From contig JAFREE010000022.1 of NCBI GenBank assembly GCA_019400425.1, forward strand, positions 124,001 through 188,000: a stretch of 64,000 bases of DNA, given 5' to 3'. The position numbers and the translations under genes were made by a program. Origin of the DNA: Hymenochaete sp. R1 (lineage: Eukaryota > Basidiomycota > Agaricomycetes > Hymenochaetales > Hymenochaetaceae). The notes below the pieces were generated by a model. That model was not told the origin of the DNA. It saw only the letters and a list, made by a program, of their open reading frames with translations, and searched no databases. Within the stretch, counting starts at the first letter, position 1. The number at the start of each line of letters is the position of its first letter. Below are positions 22,358 to 33,155 of this stretch, in pieces.

Positions 22358-23390
22358 GATAGCGAGAGACAGATGGACGTAGAATGTCGTGTATAAAAGG
22401 GCGAGATTGAGTGATTGTAAGGAAGGAGAAGCCGAAGCATATCGTCAGCGTCCAGGACTGTGGCTCTGGCTAAGTACAGAATTGGCATCCAGTCGCCACG
22501 AGCAGTACAGATGACTAATCGTCTTACCGCTCTTACACGTAAGCCGACCGACCGCCGGTTGCCTGCACCCTCACGATGATATTTGACTCTTTCGACCACA
22601 ACGAAACCCAGGAACGACTTAAAACTAAATCCCTCCTATAAGCAGGACTACACTATTCAAGAAACTCAGCAGTCGAGATACAGGAAGCATTCATTGGTCT
22701 ATTGGTACTCTCGAATGTCAGCCATTCAGGTCCAGGGCTCTGGTTTCCCTCTCAAAGCAGATTGCGCTCCTTTCGAAATTAAGGCTTCATATCGAGCCTT
22801 TCCCATTCCGAATGTATCAGTATCCCATGACATCGGGGACAGATCATTACCAGTCCATGATAGAAGGAGTAATGAACTACGAGCGGGTGCGGAACTCATA
22901 CCATGCATCAATTAGTTCCCTCACAATTTCACATACAAACAGCTTGGAAAAAACTTCATCACATGAAGTTTCTCTTTCAAAACGGGAGCATACACGTAAC
23001 GAATATGAGGAGAGTCTGTGTTGAAATGTCCACCCGATTTCGCCAGTGCCACCCTCGAGTGCTGAGAGCACTAGATGCGGCCTCCGTCTGCTCCGGTACG
23101 CCCAAACTTTCGATCGGACTGACGGTTATGCTCGGCACACCACATTGTCCTCGTTTCTGCACATTCCTCTCCCGTAGTCTTCGAGGTGGTACCACTCGCA
23201 CTTCAACTTCCTGAACTAAACGATCTTCTCCCTCTGGGTGTGATTCGAACGGGTACCACTCCAGTCTCCCCATCCGAGTCGCTGGTTCTGGTGCTTCTCC
23301 ATGCGTAACTACTTGTCAGAAAGAGCAAAAGTGGGTTCAGGTCCAAATTCAGTTTGGCGCAGGCACGGAAGAAGTCAGACAAAAGCCCCC
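22358..23390. other. Intergenic region with no supported gene
   Basis: About 1 kb. A TATAAAAGG motif on the plus strand lies near 22391. Open frames in both strands are short and lack ATG starts or splice-consistent continuation. The LRR gene promoter must lie at the left edge. Confidence 0.35.
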
Positions 23391-23726
23391 TCATGCGCGG
23401 ACGCTTATCCGATAAGATAAGACGTCCGAGAAGCTGATAACGATTATCTCACCTTCGTCGCCATCTCCATCTATTTCATCGTTGTTTGATACGCGTACAT
23501 GTAGACGTCGACTTTTAGGCCCGTTGACGTCCAAGGACGCAATCTTTGCGTAAAAGTCCTCCCGATCGGATATTGAGAAGCCTGGCGAGCGGCGGTAGCT
23601 TGAAGATACAAAATCGAAACTCGCGTTCCCTCGGGCGGTCGCCGGAAAAGATGATAAGATTGTGACTAAGAATAGAATAAGGACTCGGGCAAAGGACGTG
23701 GAAAGTGTGAGTGCACGGGAGTGCAT
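23391..23726 (-). CDS. Putative small secreted protein (3' end unresolved)
   Basis: ATG-initiated frame whose N-terminus looks like a signal peptide: MHSRALTLSTSFARVLIL then a hydrophobic stretch and a small-residue cleavage region near FPATARG. The mature part is Ser/Arg/Asp-rich. A GTGAGA donor near 23452 and a TAAG acceptor near 23401 would give an alternative short C-terminus. Reading through gives 111 residues. There is no recognised domain and no cysteine pattern. It could be a secreted effector-like protein or a spurious frame. Confidence 0.3.
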   Translation of the reverse strand: MHSRALTLSTSFARVLILFLVTILSSFPATARGNASFDFVSSSYRRSPGFSISDREDFYAKIASLDVNGPKSRRLHVRVSNNDEIDGDGDEGEIIVISFSDVLSYRISVRA

Positions 23727-25113
23727 GATGCTGGAAGAGGAAGGGAAGTGTCTAGTTCGCGTTCAAGATATGTCTTCAACATGAACGTCGGCGTCGTTAT
23801 TCACAAGAGGGAGGAGGACCAACGAGGGCGCCCAGCTTTTGTAGTAAATTGTCCCGCTTCTCTCCTCATGTGATCCTTTGAGCGACGCACACGCCGACCG
23901 CGTGTGGAGCGCATTCATGTTTGTTGGGGGCCCAATAAAGCGACAGTGGTGCGTACCCGACACAGATCCCGAGGTTGCTGGCTGCAAATTACCACGCGTT
24001 GGAGCGCGCAGGAAAGGCGTGTTCTTGGCTGAGCCTGGTGATGCGATATTTGGTCGCGCCGAACAAAGATATCCAAATAAAACACGCAACTTTCGCGTTT
24101 CTCGCACGTGAGGAACAACCCGGCCCCGTCTCCCGTCAACCACCCGCGCCGCGCGACTCAGACTCATCCGTCTCCGAGTCTTTAGTTCCTTCTTCTCTTC
24201 CCTTCTTTTTGCATCGTCACAAGGACAGACCAGTGTCCTTGAACCGACCATGGCATAGGATTCTACGATCAACTTCGCCTTTCACCGAAACAGACTATGC
24301 GCGAAACGCCGGAATTTGCAGGGCAACGGAGGCCCGCTTCACTCGCAAATGTTCAGCATCGTACACAATGATTTTGGCCTTTCCAAAGCCGAACCATCAT
24401 TGTATGACTAGGGTATGATGCGCTTTTGCGTAAGTCTCGCTCGTGCCATTCACTGTGCACAACTGTAACACGTACGACAACTTGAAGACCGAAGCGATAA
24501 AGTGAACGCCCGGACAAACTGGGCTGAGTGTCATATTGTCCTTACCATATATATTCATATAGGCAACTTTCTCGATGCTGCTAATGAGTCGCAATGACTC
24601 AATCAAGCGTGGGAGGGGACATGTCGACGTTTGGTGGGCTGAGGGGGTGTGAATCCGCGATAGGTACTATATTCCACTCGTTCATGCACTACCGTTTCAC
24701 TGCGCTCCCACAGACTAAATTTATCGAGATACTTCACAATCCTTTTGAATGGCATGGGTAGATGATACTACTTTGGGTTTGCCTTTTCTTTTACTTGCTT
24801 GCCCAATATCATCAACCTCAAGCTTTCGGGATCGCCTATCCAATACCCTGGATATTCTCGGCATCGTCCTACATTTACTGAATGAGAATGAATCGTCATC
24901 GTCGCCGCTGTCGTACGCTCGTTGCCGTCCATATGCACTAGAATCCCCATCGTCGAGCCAGCGGAAGACCAAGCCGCCATCATCATTATCCTTACCGCCG
25001 CCGACATTTATTCCTATATCTACTTCTACACCTTTCAGCTGGTAAGGTTCGAAAGAAGCCGATGGCTAGCCCAATGGCGAACCCTCAATCCACCGCTTCC
25101 GGCTCTATAATAT
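23727..25113. other. Intergenic region with a weak minus-strand exon candidate
   Basis: No complete gene found. At about 24721-25040 (minus) one frame is open and charged (segments such as RAYDSGDDDDSFSFSK and DRRSRKLEVDDIGQASKRK), preceded by a plausible CTTACCAG acceptor, and ends at a stop at 24721. I could not find a matching upstream exon in phase. It may be the last exon of a small gene or chance. Confidence 0.25.
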
Positions 25114-25362
25114 ATGCTCACGCCTTTTCTCCTCGCCGCCGTCTTCTCTCTTATTGTGTCGACCCAAAATGGAGAAATTGACGCCTCTCATTCGCACCGT
25201 CGATCACGCGGACACGCGGCGGCGCAGGATATCGAAGTTCACAAAGTTACTACTGAGTCTTCTTCGGTCTTAGTGAGTGAATGTCTTCTCTCTTCAAAGT
25301 TTCTTTCCGGGACGGGGACGATGGATCAGTCCCAACTTAGTTCTCCTTGTTTTCAGAATTGA
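25114..25362 (+). CDS. Putative 54-residue secreted peptide
   Basis: An ATG at 25114 lies just after a TATAATATAT motif. The first 16 residues (MLTPFLLAAVFSLIVS) look like a signal peptide; the mature part is His/Arg/Ser-rich. A GTGAGT donor at 25273 and a TTTTCAG acceptor ending at 25356 join in phase 0 to Asn then TGA at 25362, giving 54 residues. Without splicing the frame is 82 residues. No known family; the evidence is composition and splice signals only. Confidence 0.28.
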   Translation: MLTPFLLAAVFSLIVSTQNGEIDASHSHRRSRGHAAAQDIEVHKVTTESSSVLVSECLLSSKFLSGTGTMDQSQLSSPCFQN

Positions 25363-27266
25363 CATTCAAGGTTCTAGTTTTGGATTTAGGTTCCCCAAAT
25401 GTCTGTTACTCTTTGTTCTGGCCGCCTCCGGATCGAGATCAGGATCGGGCCGAGGGAGGGAGTTACGGACGAGCTTCCCACGTAAAACTCGTGCTCATCT
25501 TCGGACACAAAAGCAAAAGCAAGTCTCGGAGGCAATTTTTTCTCTTTGTGAATGCAGCGGGTTTACACGTTCATAACTGTCGGAGGAAGGAGGTATCGTT
25601 TCGTTCATTCCAGATAACGCCAAGCGTGGTTTTTACCCCCTCCCTCCCCCCTTTCTTTGTCTTTTTGGAAGGTAGAATGAGCTTAAAGTCGACGTCCCTC
25701 AGAGAACCCGAACGAACGTACAAAACAAAATTTGAAAACGAGAACATATGCTCACAAAAGCCGGTTGTGTCGGACGTTCCAAGCCGCCGCGGAGATGGTT
25801 TGTTTGCCCTCCCCTCCCTTTCAGATGTACATGAAAGATGAAGCAAGCCGGCGTATAAAACAATTCAAATAAGATACCCAGGCGAGTCAGTCAGTCAGTT
25901 GATCCCATGTCTCCATGTCCAAACAAGGTTCACAATGGAAAGAAGCGACCCCCCTCAAGCCTCAAGCTTCGCTTCCGACCTCATTTCCAGGCCTCTGCAT
26001 TCTTCTGTAGTACATACATGTGCAGCAGAGAGAGCGTCATTCGGACTCTGACCGTCCACTTTTCTTGGCCCTTGGCCTATTGCCTATTGACAGCGAAAAC
26101 TCTTTTCTTTTCGTTTTCCCGCTCAGGCTCGCGAGCGGAGCGGGAGCGAAAGGAAAGGGAAGAAAAGAAAAGAAAAGAAAAAGCTCCCGAAGGAGTGGTC
26201 ATCATCCATTTTAATTTAAATTATTGATCATGAATGTATTTTGCAAGGAATGGAATGTACGGGAAGCATTTGTGTGTCGTCTTTACACCTTCTTACGCCT
26301 TACATCTTTCTCCTTTCGTTAAGCAGAACGAAGAATGGAGAGAGGAAGAGGGTGGGTGGAGATAGGTTCGCCGGCGGATAGACAAATCACGAATTTGAGT
26401 TCCAATATTAATTTCTACTAGTACACTGTAAAGGTCGTGAAAATGGTGGTTAAGTGAATGAATGAACGACAACGAGAGGATGATTGCAGAGGAGTGGAGG
26501 AGCAGTACGAGCAAACGTTTACTTTCTCACAAAGAAAAAATAAGGCGGAGAGGGGTTCATGAGATTCATTGAATTGAGTTGGGAGACTCTGGGACGTAAG
26601 AACAGAACAGCATTCCTTCATACACGAACACACGAACACGAACAAAACCAAGAAGAAAAAATCCGAGGAAGAGCCAACATGCCAGCAAGTAAGTTAGATT
26701 TCCAAAAAAAATGGAGACGGGAAGGAAGCGGGGAGGGAGAGTGTACGTGTACGTGTACTAGAAAGACAAGGTGAAGCGTAGGAGGTGAAACACAGAAGCA
26801 AGAGGCGAAAGGTAAGAAAATGAAGTGAAAATACGCATCTACGTATACAATGTATAATATGATATAATATACATATACAGGAGACAGAAGACAGGGGACA
26901 GGAGTGAGAGGTGGGTGGGAGGCCGAATCCAAATCCAAATCCGTGTTAGTTTCCATGTTTCCGTGTTTCCATATTTTTGAACGTCGTGGAGAGGGGGAGA
27001 GGAAGGAAGGAAATAAAGAGATGGGATGGAGCGAAAGAAAGAGAGAGACAGAAAGAAAAAACGGAAACGAAACGAAACGGAGAAGATATAATGGAATGAA
27101 TAAAGTGCGAGTGCAAGTTGAGGGCAGGACACGAGAGAGAGTTGAGATTCGAGAGTCGAGAAAAAAAAAGAAACTTGAGAAAACGATAAGAAAAAAGAAG
27201 AACGAGATGATACAACAACAACGAAACAAAAAAAAAGACGAAAGAGAAGAAAGAGAGGGGATCGTA
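25363..27266. other. Long purine/pyrimidine-asymmetric 3' region of the HMG gene
   Basis: No supported gene. From about 26,990 to 27,260 the plus strand is strongly purine-rich, so the 3' UTR of the minus-strand HMG mRNA would be a long C/U-rich tract. Long overlapping frames on both strands here come from this low complexity. The segment 25.4-26.3 kb is ordinary intergenic DNA. Confidence 0.4.
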
Positions 27267-30200
27267 TCATAACCTCGCAGGATCCAAGAATTCCTCAAAC
27301 TGGAACTGCATCGCGTACCCAGCACCACCACCACCACCACCTAACCCCGGCTCCCCACACCCATCGCCACCAGCACCAGCACCGTTCCCCATCTCGTGTC
27401 CATGCCCATGCCCACGACCAAGCCCGAACCCATGTCCATGCACGAACCCGAATCCGCGTCCGAACCCCTTCTCCCCCGCAGACGCACCCGCCGACGCAGG
27501 AACGGGTCCAGAAACAGGAGAAACAGGAGAAACGGCAGAATCAGAAGAAGGCAGCGGGGGTGGAGGCGGAGGCGGAGGCAACCCGGGCTCCTCGCACAAA
27601 CTCGGCAACGCCCACATCGGGAGCCCATAATCGAGCTCGGGCCCCAGATCGAGCGTACACTCGAGGTCGATGTCGTCCATCCCTATACCTGCGCCTGCGC
27701 CTGCGCCCATACTCAAATCCATACGGCTCCCCAAATCCATGTCCATTTCCATATTCATGTCGACGTCGTCGCTGTGGTTTTGGTTTTGGTTTTGGCTCTG
27801 ACGCTCGATGTCTGATACGGTATCGTTGATAGCTTGCATTTGGGTTTGGGTCTGAGTCTGTGTTTGCGTGGAAGACGACGATGCCGAGAGCGAGTTTGAG
27901 TTCGCCGAATCAGCAGAACCACCAGAACCACCAGAATCGGCAGAAGAAAGCGAGAGCGCCTGCAAGGGCGCCACCATCCCGCCCGCGCCCAATTCGCCCC
28001 GCCCATTCGCATTGCCATTCGTCGTCGCTGTCGTCGTCGTCGTTATTGTGTTGAGGGGTGAGACGCCGACGCCGACGCTGATGCTGTGCGTGAGGTTGGG
28101 AGGAGGGCCGACGGCTGAGGTGGTGAGTGCCCGAAGACGTGGTCGGGCTGTACGAGGTTCGTGCTCGTGCTCGTGTTCGTGCGCTTGGTCTTGCGCTTGG
28201 TCTTGCGACGCACCCGCCCCCGCATTGGCTTGTTCTTCCCGGGATTGAGGGAGCTGATCATACGGGGAAAAAGTCGAAGTCAGTAGGAGAGAATAGAGAA
28301 AAGAGGGGAGAAAAATAAAGAACGAACCTGTCCTCGACCCATCACCAAACTCATACTCATCGCCCTAGCCCTCGCCTCCCTCTGCTGCATCTCCATCTCC
28401 CCTTCCTCTTCCTCTCCATCTTCCTCTCCCTGTCCCTCCTCATCCCCACCCACACCCACATCCCCCTTCGTCACGCGCCCCCCACTCGCACCCACACCCA
28501 TGAACGTCGGTACGCTCGGGATCCGAATCCCACCCGCACCCGGGGCGCTAACAGCCCGCGCACCCTGCCTCAATACAAACTGTCCACCAGGCTGGTGTTG
28601 TTGATGTTGGTGCTGTTGATGTTGGTGGTGGTGTTGGTACCCATACGCCTGATACGCATGCGGATGTCCACCGCCGTTGAAGAACGACCCAACCCCCGTC
28701 CCAGCCCCACCAAAATCGAGCGAGAAACTCGCAAGTGGGCGCGTATCGATGCGCACAGAGGTGGCAGCGGACGTTGTGCCTTCTTCCACCCCACCACCGC
28801 CAGAAACACCACCAGCAGAAGCACCAGAAGCACCAGGAGGAGAGAACCCAAAATCGAAATCAGACGCGTCCGCCATCGAGACCTCCACGTTATTGTTGTT
28901 CGCGTCTCCCGTCGCACCCGCTCCCGAGGCGCCCAACTGCCACTGACTCACGATCGAGTGTGCGTGGGCGGCGTGGGCGTGGGCGTGCTCGTCCATAGCA
29001 ACGTCGACGTCGACGTCCACGTCCACGTCGAAATCGTCAAAGTAGTAGTCGTCTGATACACTGTTACTATTCGAGTTGCTATTCGTATTCGTGTTTGAGT
29101 TCGAGTTCGAGTTCGAGTTGGTGCTAACGCTCGTAACGACAGACAGAGAGGAGAGCGCCGAAGAGGTGGACGAGACGCTCAGGTTTCGGGGTGGGTACTT
29201 CGCGTTCGCGTTCGCGTTGTTGTCGTTGGAGGCGGAGGCGGAGGCGGAGGTGGAGGAAGAAAGGGCATAGTGTCCTCCGACGCCGCGGACCCTGCTCTCC
29301 GCTCTCCGCTTGCTGGTCCTGCTCACGCTCGTACTCGCTGCGTCCCTCTTCGATGTCGACTTTGACTTCGACTTCGCCTTCGACTCGGATTTCGATTTGG
29401 ACTTAGATTTGGACTTCGTCTTCGCTTTCGCCTTCGCCTTCTTCCCCTCTCCCGCCCCCTCCCCCTCCTCACCCTCCATCCCACCCTCTTCACCAACCCC
29501 ACCCACCCCCACACCCGCACCCACACCCTTATACTGCGCCTGCTGCGACTGCGCCGCCTGCGTCTGCTTCACGCTCCTCGCCGGCTGATACACATAATAC
29601 GGATACATCTCCTCGTGCTCCCTCTTCTTCTGGCGCGCCAGCTCGTCCCAGTGCGCGCGCTCCGCTTTCGAGAGGCTCCGCCACTGCTGCGAGATCGCCT
29701 TGCTGAGGTCTGCTTGGCGCTGTTTGCGCTGGACTTGGATTTGTGTTTGCGACGCGGTTTGGGTTTGGGAGGGGGCGGTAGGCTTTTTTGAGTGGGAACG
29801 CGGTTTCTTTTTGGCGTCGGTGTTGGCGTCGGTGTTGGTGTCTTGAGGCTCCCCTCCATCCTCTTCACCCTCGCCCTCACCCTCCTCCTCACCCGCTCCT
29901 TCCACACCTTCCACACTCTCCCCAACCCCAACCCCAACACCACCCCCAGCCTCAGCCTCCTCCAACGCCAAGTTCCTCTTCAAACAACAATCCCTCCTAA
30001 ACAAAATAAACGCGTTCTCAGGCCTCTTGATGTACCCCTCGTCGCCCCTCCTCGGTCTCCTCCCGTCCCCTCCCCCACCTGCACCTGCACCTGCACCACT
30101 TCCACCTCCACCAAAGCCAGAAGGGTTGGAAGGGTCGTAAGAGGAGGAGGAGAGGTTATTGGAGGCGCCGTACCCGGGTGGGCCGTCGAGGGTTAGGGAG

Positions 30201-32077
30201 TTGTGGTGCGGGTCTAGGGCGTGTGGGTTTGGGGTGACGCCTGGGGGTGGGGGTGGGGGAGGGGGAGGTGCTGGTGCTGGGGGGCGAGGTTGAGCGGCTT
30301 GGGATTGGGATTGAGGGGCGGCGGCGGCGGTGGTGTTGGTGTTGTTGGAAGCAGTCTGCGCCTGAGGCTGTTTCCCCCCACCCAACGAAAGACTCGAAAT
30401 ACTCGCCCCACGCCTCCTCACCGCTAACGTCCCCTTCTCCTTTCCCATCCCCATCCCCATCCCTGCCCCCGCACCCGAAAGCGAAGACGAAAGCGACGGG
30501 GACGACGACAAGAACGTCGTAGGCGTTTGAGAAGAAGGAGCAGGGGGAAACGCCCCAGAGATCGAGCTTCGCGATTCGTGTGTGCGCGTCCTCGGTCTCG
30601 TCCCGTTCCCTCCACCCATCCCTGCTCCCGCGTGTCGTTGAGAGTGGGCGGAGTGGGAAGAGTGAGAGGAAGAGTAAGGATGGTGTGAGTGGGAGCGCCT
30701 GATGGGCGGGGGCGGGGCTGCGGCGCTGAGGGGTGGGTTGGCGTACATCGCCGACGTCGACGTCGTACCCGCTTTTCCTTGCTGTTGTTGCTGTTGTTGT
30801 TGCTGGTGAGAGAAGAACGACTGCTCCCCCTGGTGCCGCTGTTGTTGGTGTTGTTGTTGGAGCTGCAACTGCTGCGTCACAGCCGCCAAAGGTCCCAACT
30901 GCGCTTCTCCCGTCCCTCCTCCCTCCGTCTCTCCACTGGCCTCACCAGCAACCCCGGCCCCGCCAACACCCCTGGAAAGCGACGGGTCAAACCCATTAAC
31001 GACAAGCCCGAGCTGAACGTCCATGTCCATCAGGCTCAGCTGACCCGTCGCTGTCGTCCCGTTTAGTCCGTTCGAGCCGACGCCGACGTCGAAAGAGGGG
31101 TGAGGGTGGGGGTGGGGGGTCATGTCGAATGGCATTGGCATTCCCACGTTCATACCCATGTTCATACCCACGTTCATGGGCATGTTCATGTTCATGTTTG
31201 CCGACACGTCCATACCGACGTCCATCCCGTCGAGGTACATAAAGTCGCCCATGCCCATCCCCATAGAGCCTCCCATACCCATGCTCATAGAGCCTCCCAC
31301 GTCATACGCGAACATCCCGTTCGCGTCGCCGTTCCTCGTGTCGTCGTTATGTTCGTGATCCCGACCGTGTTCGTGTCCGTGTCCATGTCCATGTACGGCA
31401 GAAGGAAACACGAACGCGCGAGGTGTGGGGCCGTCTAACGCGTTCCCGTTCCCGTCTCTCATATTCGAACTCCCCGACACCGACGAAGAGGAAGAGGAAG
31501 ACGGGGGTAACTGAAGATGATGGTTCCCCACTCCTGCCCCCACTCCTCCCGCCCCCGACCCTAACCCGAGGTGTTGTCGGACGGCGGGCGGGAAGACGAA
31601 CGCCCGGGGGGTCGGGGAGGATGCCGATGCCGATGCCGATGCCGATGTTGGGACGCCCATCCCGAGTCCGAGTCTGACACCCTCGTCTTGTTCGTGTTCT
31701 TCGCCTTCTTGTGACTCGTCGTTTTCGTTTTCGTGGGCGGGGTCGTCCGAGGCAGAAGCGGGTCCAGAAGCAGGTCCAGAAGCGCAGGTCGATGTGGAGG
31801 TAGAGGTCGAGGTCGATGTGGAGAGGCTGAGCGCGGACCTTGAGTGTGCGTGTGGGTGTAGTTGCTGATGCGGTTGTTGTGGGTGCGGTTGTGGGTGCTG
31901 GTGTTGTTGGTCTAGGTAGTCGGACGCGTACGGGTACGCATACGAGTTATGGTACGAGTGATAGTATGAGTCATGAAACCCAGAGACGGAGTCATGGTAC
32001 GAAGGAGGAGTCATTGGGGTCGAGGTAGAGGTCGAGGTCGAAGTCATCGAGTAGTCCGTTCCCATTCGTGGATGCAT
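27267..32077 (-). CDS. Giant HMG-box transcription regulator with a split HMG box and extensive low-complexity tracts
   Basis: Two exons, 28328-32077 and 27267-28253, joined in phase 0 over a 74-nt intron, give 1,578 residues from the first in-frame ATG (MHPRMGTDY). The frame is open upstream to 32446, but only via a TTG. The HMG box begins near residue 684 with YIKRPENAFILFRRDCC (helix 1) and resumes near residue 780 with KQRQADLSKAISQQWRSLSK and WDELARQKKREHEEMYP (helices 2-3). About 75 acidic and Gly-rich residues separate the two parts. The remainder is homopolymeric or short-repeat sequence: STSTST, GMGMGM, QQQQHQQQ, KSKSKS, NSNSNS and DVDVDV runs. The box resembles the fungal Ste11/Rox1-type DNA-binding domain, so I infer a nuclear transcription factor, perhaps in mating, hypoxia or development. 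The C-terminus is acidic and Gly-rich. Confidence 0.75.
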
Positions 32078-32630
32078 CGGTACGGTGTCGGTGTCGGCAG
32101 TGGTAGCGGTATCGGTCAACGATACGATACGATATCCGGTAAGCAGTTGGGGTCGAGGTCGAGGTCGGCGCGTCGATGTGTCGATGAGTCGTCCGGAGCG
32201 AAGGTCCCAAAACGGAACAATAGCGGGAAGAGAGAAATGAACAGATCGGGTGCGCGTTGTGCGTCGTTTCGTTCCGTTTCGTAGCCCGTACGAGGTAAGC
32301 GTCGGAATCGCGGTGGTAGACGCGTGAACGACGAGAAGAATAAGAGAAAGAAGAAGAACGTCAGCGAGGGGTGTCTGGGTCTGGACGGTCCAGCGGCGCG
32401 CCGCAGCAGCAGCAACGAAAGCGAAGGCAGTATGAAGAAGAGTCAAGGGAAGGGAAGGGAAGAAAAGAAAAGCAGGAGCAGGAGCAGGAGGTTGTCTCAG
32501 TTAAGAGTCCCGCCCCCTTCATATTATCATAATAAGAGAAAAACAGGATCGAACAAAAGAGAGGGAGGGGAGGGGACGGATGACGAAATTAAAATAATAA
32601 AAATAAAATAAAGATAGTGAACGAACGTAC

Positions 32631-32946
32631 GTTTCCCCAGCCCCATTCCAAACCCAAGTCCGAGTCCAAACCTCTTGAACCCACCCACGTCCACACCGTA
32701 ATCGTAGTCACGATCGTAGTCATAGTCATAGTCATAATCGTACTCGTACCGACAACCCTCCACCGGCACCGGCACCGACTCGCCTTCATAACAGAAATTG
32801 ACGAATTCGGTGTTGGTGTTGGTGTTGGCGGGACCGGTGCCGGCGCTGGGGAGGCGGAGGACGGTGGGAGGGTGTGGGTCTACGACGCCCAAAGTGGTGG
32901 TGGTGGTGCTACTGCTGTTACGCTCGTCGGTCGCGGGTGCGGGCAT
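32631..32946 (-). CDS. Upstream exon or upstream ORF of the HMG gene
   Basis: ATG-initiated frame (MPAPATDERNSSSTTTTT) of 105 codons that ends at a strong donor, GTACGTTCG, at 32630. The sequence includes an acidic tyrosine run (YDYDYDYDYD) and a Gly/Leu-rich segment. It lies 550 bp upstream of the HMG start on the same strand. I could not find an acceptor that joins it in frame to the HMG coding sequence (it leaves phase 1). It is therefore either a 5' exon with an acceptor I missed, or an upstream ORF in the leader. Confidence 0.35.
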
Positions 32947-33138
32947 CGTGGAGTGTCGTTATCGGTATCGGTGGTGCGTTTTTCGCCGTCTTCTGGGACG
33001 GGTCGAGTCAAGTGTCCGTGTCCGTGCGCGCGTGTTGCGAAGACGTTATGAGGAACAAAAAGTCGAGTCGAGTCGAGTTGGGGTAGAGTGGTAGCTAGGG
33101 TATGCGTGGACAATAGCAGCAGCAGTAGGAGAAGCGGA

Positions 33139-33155
33139 GGGGGGGGGGGGGGGGG
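33139..33155. repeat. 17-nt poly-G run
   Basis: Uninterrupted run of 17 G on the plus strand just upstream of the HMG gene 5' region. Length may be affected by sequencing error. Confidence 0.7.

Noticed and set aside
26618..29270. Many long open frames on both strands around the HMG gene
   Set aside because: They are shadows produced by short-repeat and purine/pyrimidine-rich DNA; none has splice or domain support.
28280..32446. HMG protein starting at 32446 with a hydrophobic leader (1,388-codon frame)
   Set aside because: The frame begins at a TTG; the first in-frame ATG is at 32077, so the leader is probably not translated.
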